A stretch of 64,000 nucleotides of DNA from Thalassotalea_H sp040779345 (GTDB lineage Bacteria; Pseudomonadota; Gammaproteobacteria; Enterobacterales; Alteromonadaceae), in NCBI GenBank assembly GCA_040779345.1, contig JBFONU010000012.1:1-64000 (forward strand), read 5' to 3'. Positions within the stretch are counted from its first letter, which is position 1. The number at the start of each line of letters is the position of its first letter. This document shows, piece by piece, positions 1-8,635 of the stretch. Below the pieces are notes generated by a model, which searched no databases, was not told the DNA's origin, and saw only the letters and a program-made list of their open reading frames with translations. A program made the translations under genes and the position numbers.

Positions 1-30
1 TTAACGCTGTTAGGTTGAAAATTGGTCATA

Positions 31-172
31 GCCCTTTGGGTTGCCTTGAAAAAGCGTCACTCTTTGTTGCTTAAAATGCATTTGGAACAACCAAACATTA
101 TATTAAGCACCTCGAGTGCCATCTTTTTCAAGTGCAACAGAACTTTAAACTGAAAGATCAACAGCCCCTAAT
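31..172. repeat. Intergenic repeat-like element, copy 1
   Basis: This stretch has no convincing gene. It contains CCCTTTGGGTTG at 32-43 and TGAAAG-N-TCAACAG-C-C-CTAAT at 151-172. Both short blocks recur, about 33 bases apart instead of about 127, in the deoC/deoB intergenic region (45568-45615). The 5' block also recurs, in shorter form, upstream of deoD. This suggests a dispersed non-coding element with internal deletions. The alignment is by eye and its borders are unknown. Confidence 0.35.
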
Positions 173-192
173 GTTCGATCCGTTCAATGTTA

Positions 193-1767
193 TTAAGTCA
201 GTTGATCTTTAACTAGGTTGATACTTTCTTCAGCAAAACCAACACCAGCTTCGCTATAAAAGTTAAATACTCTATCTACACCAAATTTCTCTAACGCCTC
301 ACGTTCATCGTCATAACGTGCTATTGCGGCAATTTTACCTTGATATTTTGCATGCTTTAACTGGGAGGTGATATTCATAATGTCTTGCACTGAAGGTAAT
401 GCAAGTAGCACTAATTTGATTTGCGATAAGTCGATATTCTCCCAAAAATCAGCATCTTCAGCATCACCTTGATAAGCAATAATCTTTTTTTCATGTAACA
501 AGGTTAATTTCGATTTATCGGTATCTAAGCCCCATACTTGACCAGGGCTTTGCATTTCAAGCGCTTTGTATGCCCCCATACCAACACGCCCCATCCCTAT
601 GATAACTACCGGTGCATCACAAGGCTGCTCGAAGCTATCTTCAGCTAATTTATTAGGATGTTGAAAGCGATTAAAGAGAGATTTGTATTGAGCAAAAAAG
701 TCATGCGCATAGTTATAGAGAAGGTTGGTAATAATAAATGATATTGATACAGCCAAAGAGAGAATAACTAACCATTCTTTTTCTATCCAACCAGATTTCG
801 TGCTAAGGGCCGCCACAATCAAACCAAACTCACTAAAGTTAGCTAAAGCCAATGCACCTAAAAATGACGTTCTTGCTCTTAACCTGAATTTATTAAACAA
901 GAAAAAGAAAAGTACAAACTTAACGGGCAGTAGTAAGGTTAATAGTATGGCAATACCAAGCATTTCCCAGGTAGGTAATGCGGTAAAACCAATGGATAAA
1001 AAGAAGCCGATCAGAAATATATCTTTAAAACTTAATAATGATTTATTTATTTCGGTTGCTTTACTGTGACTGGCTAAATACATGCCTGCGAGCAAAGCGC
1101 CTAAATCGCCTTTGACACTCACTAATTCAAATAATTCGTAGGCACCAAAAGCTAAGAAAAAGCCCATAAGGGGGATTAGTTCACCATGTCCTACTTTAGT
1201 AATAAGTTTTGAAAATAGAGGCTTTAACGGGATAAACAAAAGTAAAAGAAACGCCCATGCTGACGGTGTTTTTCCTGTTGCTGCAACAAGGAATATCACC
1301 GCAATAATATCCTGCATGACTAAAATACCCACGGCGAGTTTACCGTGACGGGTTTTCATTTCACCGTGATCTTCTAATAGTTTTACCACACAAACAGTAC
1401 TGCTAAAGGATAATGCAAAGACAACAAGTGCAGATGATTGGTAGCTAAGAGAAGAAACAAAAGGAATAGCAGCAAAGGCCAATAGTTTTATAAATAAACA
1501 CCCCACAATAAGCCAAATAAAAGTATGAGACGTGCTACCTGCCCACACTTCTTTTTTGGCTAAATCTGAAATATTTAATTTTAACCCTATGGTAAATAAC
1601 ATTAATGTGATGCCGATGTTGGCAAGTTCCATCACCATGTTATCTGCTTGAAATCCTAAAAAATGTAGAATAAAGCCCGCTAATAAATAGCCGATAGAAG
1701 GTGGTAAAGTGGTTAATTTAGCAAGAAAACCACATCCAAAAGCAAATAAAACCCAAATAAAATCCAT
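193..1767 (-). CDS. CPA2-family cation:proton antiporter with RCK-N (TrkA-N) domain, YbaL/KefB-like
   Basis: A 524-residue inner-membrane protein. Residues 1-370 are a run of about 12 hydrophobic helices typical of the Na+/H+ exchanger (CPA2) domain. The tail carries a Rossmann-type nucleotide-binding RCK-N domain starting with the glycine motif GMGRVGMG near residue 391. Family members exchange K+ or Na+ for H+ and are gated by nucleotide or glutathione ligands. Kef proteins are around 600 residues; here the chain ends right after RCK-N, so an RCK-C domain appears to be absent. The start is an ATG that opens directly into the first membrane helix. It sits 11 bases downstream of tesA on the same strand and may be co-transcribed with it. 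The transported ion cannot be told from sequence. Confidence 0.85.
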   Translation of the reverse strand: MDFIWVLFAFGCGFLAKLTTLPPSIGYLLAGFILHFLGFQADNMVMELANIGITLMLFTIGLKLNISDLAKKEVWAGSTSHTFIWLIVGCLFIKLLAFAAIPFVSSLSYQSSALVVFALSFSSTVCVVKLLEDHGEMKTRHGKLAVGILVMQDIIAVIFLVAATGKTPSAWAFLLLLFIPLKPLFSKLITKVGHGELIPLMGFFLAFGAYELFELVSVKGDLGALLAGMYLASHSKATEINKSLLSFKDIFLIGFFLSIGFTALPTWEMLGIAILLTLLLPVKFVLFFFLFNKFRLRARTSFLGALALANFSEFGLIVAALSTKSGWIEKEWLVILSLAVSISFIITNLLYNYAHDFFAQYKSLFNRFQHPNKLAEDSFEQPCDAPVVIIGMGRVGMGAYKALEMQSPGQVWGLDTDKSKLTLLHEKKIIAYQGDAEDADFWENIDLSQIKLVLLALPSVQDIMNITSQLKHAKYQGKIAAIARYDDEREALEKFGVDRVFNFYSEAGVGFAEESINLVKDQLT

Positions 1768-1778
1768 GAATACTGTAC

Positions 1779-2396
1779 CTATTCCATTAAGTTAATTAAT
1801 TGCTGCTCTACATATTTAGCAATGATAGGTTGAGCTTTTACATTCGGGTGAATGCCATCTGGTTGCATTAAGTCTGGTTCAAGGGCGACTTGTTCCATAA
1901 AAAAGGGCATTAAATTACTATTAGTTTCTTGAGCCGCTTCTTCAAATACCGCTTCAAACATTTTCAAATATCTTGCTCCATAATTTGGCGTAATTTTAAT
2001 TTTCATTAATGACACAGGAATATTTTGCTGTTTAGCAATATTTATCATTTGTAACAAATTTTTTTTAATTGATTTTGGTGCGTAGCCGCGTAGACCATCA
2101 TTGCCCCCCAACTCAATGATTAAATGATCTATTTTTATTTCCTTCAATATCCCCGCTAAGCGAGATAAACCACCACTTGTGGTTTCTCCACTGACACTTG
2201 CATTCACTATTTTATAGGGGGCTTTTTTGGCGATTAATTGTTCATTTAGTAAATGTACCCAGCCTTGCTCTCGTTGCATTCCATAGCCTGCGCTAACACT
2301 ATCGCCTAATAATAAGATAGAACTAGTTGCCCAACTGGTAGACATTAAGGTTAAATAGCTGAAAAGAAATAAAGCAATAGATGAGTATTTTTTCAT
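1779..2396 (-). CDS. tesA: Periplasmic multifunctional acyl-CoA thioesterase I / lysophospholipase (SGNH hydrolase)
   Basis: A 205-residue SGNH hydrolase resembling E. coli TesA along its length. A Sec signal peptide (MKKYSSIALFLFSYLTLMST, cleavage after SWA) precedes the block I motif GDSVSAGYG with the catalytic Ser. Block III is GGNDGLRG and the C-terminal DGIHPN supplies the Asp/His pair. The enzyme hydrolyses acyl-CoAs, lysophospholipids and arylesters in the periplasm. The reading frame stays open for 60 more codons upstream, but that extension lacks a signal peptide and overlaps ybbA, so the ATG at 2396 is chosen. That ATG overlaps the ATG of the divergent ybbA within one CATG, the same divergent pairing as in E. 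coli but with no spacer. Confidence 0.9.
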   Translation of the reverse strand: MKKYSSIALFLFSYLTLMSTSWATSSILLLGDSVSAGYGMQREQGWVHLLNEQLIAKKAPYKIVNASVSGETTSGGLSRLAGILKEIKIDHLIIELGGNDGLRGYAPKSIKKNLLQMINIAKQQNIPVSLMKIKITPNYGARYLKMFEAVFEEAAQETNSNLMPFFMEQVALEPDLMQPDGIHPNVKAQPIIAKYVEQQLINLME

Positions 2397-3141
2397 GAAG
2401 GTCCAATCCGAAATAAAAGCCGAAAGTATATTAAAAGTTAGTTCTCTTACCAAATCAGTAAAGCTAGAAGATAAAACGTTGGCGTTATTACAACCCATAG
2501 ATTTAACTGTTAACAATGGTGAAACTATCGCGATTGTTGGCTCATCGGGCTCTGGAAAAACGACTTTATTATCCATATTAGCCGGACTTGATTTACCAAC
2601 ATCAGGGGAAGTTTATCTTAAAAACTATGGGTTACACCAGCTAAATGAAGAACAACGTAGCCAAGTTAGAGCAAATCATGTCGGTTTCATTTTTCAGCAA
2701 TTTTTACTGATCAACAGTTTAACGGCGCTAGAAAATGTCATGTTACCTGCAGAGTTAGCCAATATTGATGATGCCGAGCAACGTGGTAAAGAGTTGCTTG
2801 AAAAGGTCGGACTGGGGGATCGTCTTGAGCATTATCCTTCTCAGTTATCAGGCGGTGAGCAGCAACGTGTCGCAATAGCTCGGGCATTTATTGCAAAACC
2901 AGATATTTTATTTGCTGATGAGCCAACTGGAAATCTTGATACTAAAACGGGCTTAACGATTACTGATTTATTATTTGAGCTTAATGAACAATTAGGGACA
3001 ACATTGGTGTTAGTGACCCATGATCCTAAATTGGCTTCGCGTTGTCAGCGTCAAGTTGAAATGGACAGTGGTGTACTTAGTGAAAATAATCATAGTGACT
3101 TTGTTGATAACAGCACGGCAACTGCTGCTAATGTGGGGTAG
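2395..3141 (+). CDS. ybbA: ABC transporter ATP-binding protein YbbA (LolD/MacB-type)
   Basis: A 248-residue ABC ATPase with Walker A GSSGSGKTT, signature LSGGEQQR, Walker B ILFADEP and the H-loop THD. It matches E. coli YbbA from the first residues (the ESILKV..LTKSV region). The family belongs to the LolD/MacB/FtsE-type ATPases, which drive mechanotransmission rather than classical transport. Its partner permease follows directly: the stop overlaps a GTG and an ATG of the next gene (TAGTGATG), which suggests translational coupling. The ATG at 2395 is the only usable start in frame. It shares bases with the tesA start on the other strand, so ribosome-binding and promoter signals must lie inside tesA coding sequence. 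Confidence 0.88.
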   Translation: MKVQSEIKAESILKVSSLTKSVKLEDKTLALLQPIDLTVNNGETIAIVGSSGSGKTTLLSILAGLDLPTSGEVYLKNYGLHQLNEEQRSQVRANHVGFIFQQFLLINSLTALENVMLPAELANIDDAEQRGKELLEKVGLGDRLEHYPSQLSGGEQQRVAIARAFIAKPDILFADEPTGNLDTKTGLTITDLLFELNEQLGTTLVLVTHDPKLASRCQRQVEMDSGVLSENNHSDFVDNSTATAANVG

Positions 3142-3143
3142 TG

Positions 3144-5699
3144 ATGAGTGTTTCAAATAATGTTTGGTATAAGCAATCGCTTCGTTTACTTGATCATGAG
3201 CTACGCCGTGGTGAATTAACGATCATATTTTTGGCCATTGTTTTAGCGGTCGCAACGGTTTTTTCATTAACGGGGTTTTCTGGTCAAATCAAACATGCCA
3301 TTGTTGCCAATAGCACAAATACCATTGCAGCTGATCGCGTTTTTGGAGGTAATGGTCCTATCAATGATAAATATATCGAAAAAAGTAAAACGCTTAACTT
3401 AGACGTTGCCTTAAAGGTGGCAACAGATTCTATGGTGTTTTATGGCGATAGTATGTTACTTAGTGAAATTGATGCGGTTTCATCTAATTATCCGCTTCGG
3501 GGAGAGCTTCGAATTCAACGGACTCTTGATGGCGAAGATGAAGTGGTAAGTGGCCCTGATAAAGGACAGTTGTGGGTCGAAAGGAGTTTACTAAGCCGCT
3601 TAGGCGTTGAAATTGGCGATACCATTGAAATTGGTGTTGCGCCTTTAAAAATAGCTGGAGTGCTAACAAATGTGCCAGATCGTTCATATCGCTTCTTAGT
3701 CGCAGGGCCAGCTATTTTAATGCATGTTGATGATTTGCCAGCAACCGAACTTGTCCAGCCTGGTAGCCGTGTTTGGCATTCCTACTTGTTTGCCGGTGAA
3801 ACTGATGATGTTGAAGCTTTTGATGAGTGGATAAAACCTCAAGTGAATGATTCACAGCGTTGGTATGACGCTAAAAGAGCGCAAAATAGGTTATCTACCA
3901 CACTCGACAGCGCAGAGCGCTTTTTATCATTAGCAAGTATGTTGGGCATTGTATTAGCAGCGGTGGCAGTTGCAGTTGCCAGTCGCCGCTATGGTCAGCG
4001 CCATCAATCCGTGGTTGCTGTCTTTAGAGCGTTAGGCGCGTCTATTTCACATATACGCAAACTCTATTGTTTACATTGGACATTATTAAGCTTTATTAGT
4101 ATCGCTGCGGGATTAATTTTAGGGTATATCCTTCTGCTATTAGGTGCGAGTGCCATTGAGGGCTATTTGTCATTAGAGGAAACCCCACTTTCAGTGACAC
4201 CTTTTCTAACAGCGGTTGTTACTGGGCTGTTGTGTGCTATTGCTTTCGCCGTTCATCCGATAAAAGAATTGATTCACACCTCACCACTTTCTGTTATTCG
4301 TGGCTTTTCAACATCAAGAGAAGTTAAACTCGGTTGGCATCAATTAATTCCCTTAGTGGCGCTGTTAGCCTTATTGTTGATGTTTAGTGGTGATGTCATC
4401 ATGAGCCTGTCTTTACTTGGTGGTGGCTTAGTTGTGTCATTAATATTATTGGGCTTAGGTCGATTAGTGATGAGCGCTGGACGAAGTGTTGGTACTAAGG
4501 CAGGGCAGTCTTGGCACTTAGCTTTGGCAAACTTAAAGCGTCGTGCGAATGAAAATAGTGTTCAGTTAGTGAGCTTTACCATAGCGATAAAGTTATTATT
4601 ACTCATTACTGTCATGAAAACGTCCATTATTGACGAATGGGAAGCACAGTTTCCTGCGGATACGCCAAATCAATATTTAGTTAATATTACGTCTGAACAA
4701 ATAGCTCCCCTTAAACAATTTACCGTTGATAATGAGATACCTAATCGAGGTTTTTTTGCTGTCTATCGTGGTCGCTTAACAGCGATTAATGGTGAAAAAA
4801 CCATTGCCATCAGAGATGAAAATGATACACAGCCAGCTAAAGGTGTTGAAAAAACGAAAGAGGGTGATGAAAACAAACCCAAAGGCCGAAAAGGTATGGG
4901 GCGTGAATTAGGATTAACTTGGTTAGATGATATCCCGCAGCAGAATAAAATAACAGCTGGCCAATGGTGGGAGAAAAATGACCAAACGCCGCAAGTATCG
5001 GTTGAATCAGGTATCGCAGAGCGCTTAGACATTAAACTCGATGATGAATTATCGTTTAATTTAGGTGGCCGCGAGTTTACCGTAAAAGTGACAAGCTTAC
5101 GTGAAGTTAACTGGAAAACGAGGCAGCTCAATTTTATTATGATTTTTAATCAAGTTGTTTTAGCCGATTTTCCCTCAACATCAATATCAGCATGGAATGT
5201 AGCACCAGAGAAGAAAGACCTATTTTATCAATTGATTAGCCAATATCCAACTATTTCAATGATTGACTTTGACTCAATTATGAAACAATTAACCCAAATG
5301 ATTGAGCAAGTGACTATTGCGATTGAATTAATTTTAGTGCTGGTTGTACTAGCAGGCAGTTTAGTGTTAGTTGCACAGGTACAAGCGAGTATGGAAGAGC
5401 GTGAAAGAGAGCTTGCTATTTTACGCACACTTGGCGCAAAAGGTACATTACTGCGAAATAGCGTATTATTTGAATTTATTGCTCTTGGTGGTATCGCTGG
5501 ATTAATGGCAAGTATCGGAATGGAAATCGGTGTTTTCTTATTACAAACACAAACATTTGATATGGCAGGAAGTTTTCACTTTTCATATTGGTTAGTCGGG
5601 ATATTATCAGGAGCAGGTTTTGTCGGCTTAATTGGTATGCTAAGTTGTTATCGTTTATTAAATTTAACCAGTGTGACGTTGATCAGACGCACAATGTGA
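3144..5699 (+). CDS. ybbP: FtsX-like ABC transporter permease YbbP
   Basis: An inner-membrane permease of about 851 residues with two FtsX/MacB-type modules: an N-terminal helix, a large periplasmic domain, three helices, then a second set, about 10 helices in all. E. coli YbbP aligns through landmarks such as QPGSRV, a conserved INIxxEQxAPLK stretch and RELGLTW. Compared with E. coli the second periplasmic domain carries about 20 extra, strongly charged residues (bases 4790-4905: many Lys, Glu and Asp). Its role is unproven; it is probably envelope remodelling or removal of a lipophilic substrate, with YbbA and possibly the TesA esterase. The ATG at 3144 is preferred because GGGG lies 5 bases upstream; a GTG at 3141 is also in frame. 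A hairpin terminator follows. Confidence 0.87.
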   Translation: MSVSNNVWYKQSLRLLDHELRRGELTIIFLAIVLAVATVFSLTGFSGQIKHAIVANSTNTIAADRVFGGNGPINDKYIEKSKTLNLDVALKVATDSMVFYGDSMLLSEIDAVSSNYPLRGELRIQRTLDGEDEVVSGPDKGQLWVERSLLSRLGVEIGDTIEIGVAPLKIAGVLTNVPDRSYRFLVAGPAILMHVDDLPATELVQPGSRVWHSYLFAGETDDVEAFDEWIKPQVNDSQRWYDAKRAQNRLSTTLDSAERFLSLASMLGIVLAAVAVAVASRRYGQRHQSVVAVFRALGASISHIRKLYCLHWTLLSFISIAAGLILGYILLLLGASAIEGYLSLEETPLSVTPFLTAVVTGLLCAIAFAVHPIKELIHTSPLSVIRGFSTSREVKLGWHQLIPLVALLALLLMFSGDVIMSLSLLGGGLVVSLILLGLGRLVMSAGRSVGTKAGQSWHLALANLKRRANENSVQLVSFTIAIKLLLLITVMKTSIIDEWEAQFPADTPNQYLVNITSEQIAPLKQFTVDNEIPNRGFFAVYRGRLTAINGEKTIAIRDENDTQPAKGVEKTKEGDENKPKGRKGMGRELGLTWLDDIPQQNKITAGQWWEKNDQTPQVSVESGIAERLDIKLDDELSFNLGGREFTVKVTSLREVNWKTRQLNFIMIFNQVVLADFPSTSISAWNVAPEKKDLFYQLISQYPTISMIDFDSIMKQLTQMIEQVTIAIELILVLVVLAGSLVLVAQVQASMEERERELAILRTLGAKGTLLRNSVLFEFIALGGIAGLMASIGMEIGVFLLQTQTFDMAGSFHFSYWLVGILSGAGFVGLIGMLSCYRLLNLTSVTLIRRTM

Positions 5700-5725
5700 T
5701 GATTTTTTTATATACGAGCGCAAAT

Positions 5726-5762
5726 AAAATACCGTTAGCTTAATTCTCGCTAACGGTATTTT
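5726..5762 (+). terminator. Rho-independent terminator after ybbAP
   Basis: A perfect 14-base stem (AAAATACCGTTAGC at 5726-5739 with its complement at 5749-5762) around a 9-base loop. The right arm ends in T residues and further T-rich sequence follows. It lies 26 bases after the ybbP stop. Confidence 0.8.
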
Positions 5763-5845
5763 AATTCTTTCTATTTGAACTGTCTTGTTCTTCATCAGTC
5801 TTTTACGTATAGTATTGTTTATCATATAAAAATTATAAGTTTGTT

Positions 5846-6919
5846 ATGGCTCTCACCAAAAATAATAGTGGCGCTTTAAAGTTTTTGTTGGTCACTGCTG
5901 CACTGTTTGTTGTTTTAGCTGGAATTAAAACCGCAACCAATATATTAGTACCTTTTTTGCTCTCAACATTTATTGCTATTATTTGTAACCCTTTAGTCAC
6001 TAAGGCGCAAAAATATAAAATCCCTAAAGGGCTTGCTGTTTTATTTGTCATCTTAATGTTTGTCACTATCGTTTTATCGCTAGCGGGTTTAGTGGGAAAA
6101 TCTTTAGGCGAACTTTCTGCATTAATGCCAATATATCGAGCACAATTAACGGTGCAGTTATCTTGGTTGATTGAAAAATTAGCGCTCTATAACATCATTC
6201 TTTCATCTGAACTTATTATTGAGTATGTTGACCCTGCTGCCGCTATGGGACTTGCCGCAGATATGCTTAGTGGTTTAGGTAATGTAATGGCCAATCTTTT
6301 TTTGATCATTATTACTGTCGTTTTTATGTTATCTGAGGCTTCATCTTTACCCGCAAAATTGCATTTAGCGTTTGATGATCCACAAATGCGCATGCGCCAA
6401 ATCGATCGATTTTTATCATCGGTTAATAATTACTTAGCAATTAAAACCTTAGTGAGTATTGCCACAGGGGGATGTGTGTCATTAATGCTATGGGCATTTG
6501 GTTTAGATTTTCCATTACTTTGGGGGGTGCTAGCTTTTTTACTCAATTACATTCCTAATATAGGTTCTATCATTGCGGCAGTTCCTGCTATGTCGTTAGC
6601 TGTCTTACAACTTGGCGCTGCAGAAGCCGGCTTTATTGGTTTAGGTTATTTAATTATTAATACCGTGATGGGGAATGCGGTAGAGCCGCGTTATTTAGGG
6701 CGAGGACTCGGTTTATCTACCTTAGTTGTCTTTCTTTCATTAATATTTTGGGGCTGGCTACTCGGTACCGTTGGTATGTTATTGTCTGTTCCACTTACCA
6801 TGATCATTAAAATAGCGCTCGAGAGTTCAAAAGAAGGGCGGTGGCTTGCGGTTATGCTCTCAGGTGATGATTTATCTGAACATCAAATAAAACAAGCAGG
6901 CGTTGTTGAAAAAACTTAA
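5846..6919 (+). CDS. AI-2E family transporter (PerM/TqsA/YhhT-like)
   Basis: A 357-residue membrane protein with a pair of N-terminal helices, a central amphipathic segment, and further helices ending in the typical PNIGSI.....(A/P) and NxxxGNxVEPRYLGRGLGLSTLVV motifs of the family formerly called UPF0118. Members have been proposed to export autoinducer-2 or other small molecules, or to act as Na+/H+ antiporters; substrate cannot be assigned here. The ATG start leads straight into a hydrophobic helix. It is a single-gene unit between two hairpins. There is no luxS or other quorum-sensing gene nearby to support a signalling role. Confidence 0.85.
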   Translation: MALTKNNSGALKFLLVTAALFVVLAGIKTATNILVPFLLSTFIAIICNPLVTKAQKYKIPKGLAVLFVILMFVTIVLSLAGLVGKSLGELSALMPIYRAQLTVQLSWLIEKLALYNIILSSELIIEYVDPAAAMGLAADMLSGLGNVMANLFLIIITVVFMLSEASSLPAKLHLAFDDPQMRMRQIDRFLSSVNNYLAIKTLVSIATGGCVSLMLWAFGLDFPLLWGVLAFLLNYIPNIGSIIAAVPAMSLAVLQLGAAEAGFIGLGYLIINTVMGNAVEPRYLGRGLGLSTLVVFLSLIFWGWLLGTVGMLLSVPLTMIIKIALESSKEGRWLAVMLSGDDLSEHQIKQAGVVEKT

Positions 6920-6947
6920 ACCACCAAGGTAATTTTATGCTGAATAT

Positions 6948-6986
6948 TGGGCAAATGTTTTAGACATACACTTTGCCCATTTTCTT
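6948..6986 (+). terminator. Probable terminator after the AI-2E family transporter
   Basis: An 8-base stem TGGGCAAA (6948-6955) pairs with TTTGCCCA (6972-6979) across a 16-base loop, followed by TTTTCTT. The long loop lowers confidence. Confidence 0.55.
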
Positions 6987-7104
6987 ACATTTTCTGACAA
7001 AGTATTCCTATTGTTTTACAGTTTAGTAACGGATTTCACACAGCTTTATCGCTCAAACGCTTTATTATTCATTTCTATATGTAATCAATTAATTAGTAAA
7101 AAAT

Positions 7105-7686
7105 ATGAAGTGCTTAACTCTTGCCTTTTTACTAACGTTATCCTCTTATACGTTAGCTGCTACCTCAGGTGATCTTGGTTTATTTGTTAAAAATGAAATC
7201 AATGATAATGATTTTATTAGTGGTATAGGTAGTGAAGTGTGGTTAACGAATGATGCGTCGCATTTTGGTATGGCGGTAAATAGCGCCATCGGCTATGCCG
7301 AGGTAACCGATACCTTTAGTATTCAGCATTCTTATTTTGCTTGGGATTTTGGCCTTAAATTTGGCTACTTCTCTGATCTGTTTATATATGCAGAAGCAGG
7401 CTTTGATTTAGGAGAGTTAATACTTCATGATCGAGATGAGGACGATTATGATCAGGATGATGAGATCACTTTTAGAGATATTTTTAATGTCTTTGTACTT
7501 GATGATTATTATGATGAATATGATCGTTCAAATGATATCGATGGCTATATCGGTGCGGGGGTGGGCTTTAAATACCAGAACATTGTTGTTGAAAGCTTTG
7601 TCCGCTATCGACAAGTTGACGGTGAATACTGGAAGGCAGACAATCAAGTCTTTACCGGCATAAAACTCACCTTGACGTTTAATTAA
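7105..7686 (+). CDS. Hypothetical secreted, outer-membrane-like beta-barrel protein with acidic tract
   Basis: A 193-residue protein with a clear signal peptide (MKCLTLAFLLTLSSYTLAA). The mature part has alternating aromatic/hydrophobic strands (for example AIGYAEVTD, YFAWDFGLKFGYF, IGAGVGFKYQ) and ends in a strand LTLTFN, the pattern of a small outer-membrane beta-barrel. Residues 108-150 are strikingly acidic, rich in Asp, Glu and Tyr (DRDEDDYDQDDE and DDYYDEYDRSNDID), possibly an exposed loop or a cation-binding segment. I do not recognise the family. It stands alone, transcribed away from the hairpin before it and convergent with the DUF2947 gene 18 bases downstream. Confidence 0.7.
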   Translation: MKCLTLAFLLTLSSYTLAATSGDLGLFVKNEINDNDFISGIGSEVWLTNDASHFGMAVNSAIGYAEVTDTFSIQHSYFAWDFGLKFGYFSDLFIYAEAGFDLGELILHDRDEDDYDQDDEITFRDIFNVFVLDDYYDEYDRSNDIDGYIGAGVGFKYQNIVVESFVRYRQVDGEYWKADNQVFTGIKLTLTFN

Positions 7687-7704
7687 CAATGTACACTTTA
7701 TAAG

Positions 7705-8184
7705 TTATTTATTTTGCTGCTTGCCGACTTTAAAATGGCCGTTACTGGAAAATTGCACCACTTCTTGTCGTTTTTTTCCTATCAGGAGAGTGCCATCATC
7801 AACAAATAAAAAGTTTTTCCAACAGTTTTTAAAGTTTAGCCAGGTTGTTTCAATGACTTGTTTTCGATTAATACAATAATAAACAACCGTATTCGCATCC
7901 CATTGAATATTATCTAAAATAATTTGAGGTAGTGCTTGCTCCTCACTGTCCCATATATTTTCCCATTTGCCATTATCTGTCCAGGTTTTATGATCAAAAG
8001 CCCAATCTCCCGATGCGAAAAAGTCAGGATGGTCGGCACTTTTGCTGATAAAACTATCCCATAACACATTCGATCTTTGCTCTGACATGGGTTTAATTTT
8101 ACTAAGCGACTTTTCATTAAGAGGTAAGCTTTGATGTTTAAAAACCCAAGCATACTTAAACTGATCAAGGGGGATATAATTCAT
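7705..8184 (-). CDS. DUF2947 family protein, function unknown
   Basis: A 159-residue soluble protein without signal peptide or membrane segment. The pattern (Y-I-P-L-D-Q start, KPMSEQRS, HPD.FASGDW, VVYYC, ETTW..FK.CWK.FLF.DDG.LLIG.K) matches what I recall of DUF2947, found in Vibrio and other marine gammaproteobacteria; no function is known. The frame is open 10 codons further upstream, but MNYIPLDQF is the conserved family N-terminus and the ATG at 8184 is used. It converges on the 7105 gene. It lies just beyond a patch of decayed DNA. Confidence 0.7.
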   Translation of the reverse strand: MNYIPLDQFKYAWVFKHQSLPLNEKSLSKIKPMSEQRSNVLWDSFISKSADHPDFFASGDWAFDHKTWTDNGKWENIWDSEEQALPQIILDNIQWDANTVVYYCINRKQVIETTWLNFKNCWKNFLFVDDGTLLIGKKRQEVVQFSSNGHFKVGKQQNK

Positions 8185-8270
8185 GTGACATTTAAATTTT
8201 GAAGAAATTATCACGATTATAACAGGATGTTTTCATTTTATGTTAGCGCACCGGATGATAATTTTTACTA

Positions 8271-8296
8271 GTCGTTAGCTAATGTTAGCTAACGAC
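8271..8296. repeat. Perfect 12-base palindrome
   Basis: GTCGTTAGCTAA at 8271-8282 is followed after two bases by its exact complement at 8285-8296. No T tract follows on either strand, so it is not a standard terminator. It overlaps the stop of the decayed amine-oxidase fragment and may be the remains of that gene's 3' hairpin. The GTTAGC/GCTAAC core also occurs in the ybbP terminator. Confidence 0.6.
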
Positions 8297-8440
8297 ATTG
8301 ATGACTATCATTTGCAGCACGAATGCCAGACGCTAAAGCACCTTGCATCTAACCATAATAGTTAGCAGCATACTCACCCGCAAAATGAATATTTCCTTCT
8401 TTAACGCCAATGTGCTGATTTAAGTGATTTTCAATAATAT
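8289..8440 (-). pseudogene. Remnant of a flavin-containing amine oxidase (C-terminal end only)
   Basis: Reading the minus strand gives EGNIHFAGEYAANYYG, an in-frame TAG, then MQGALASGIRAAN. This is the FAD-binding C-terminus of the monoamine oxidase/NAD(P)-binding Rossmann family, whose usual form is GRIHFAGEHT....GWMEGALESGxRAA. The TAG replaces the expected Trp codon (TGG). No upstream part of the gene can be found; a stop closes the frame near 8460. It is therefore a broken, truncated gene left between DUF2947 and the small lipoprotein. The family call rests on the short motif only. Confidence 0.6.
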
Positions 8441-8635
8441 AACAGCAAGGGAATGATAAGCTTTAATGATGGTAATAGCTGAATGATAATTAATAAACAG
8501 GCGGGATGCTCGATGCCTTTACCTATGTTTTGCTCGACAGAGTGTATGGAAATCTTTCTCATTAAGGTAAAATAACTTTCGTCGTTTATCTCTCTTATAG
8601 ATTAGCGATATCAGGTATTACTTACGGAGTATGTT

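Noticed and set aside
153..210. Inverted repeat AAAGATCAAC / GTTGATCTTT
   Set aside because: The 38-base loop and overlap with the antiporter 3' end make it a poor terminator; it may be part of the dispersed element instead.
2397..2576. N-terminal extension of the tesA frame (60 codons)
   Set aside because: It is the reverse complement of ybbA coding sequence, lacks a signal peptide, and hides the genuine signal peptide starting at 2396.
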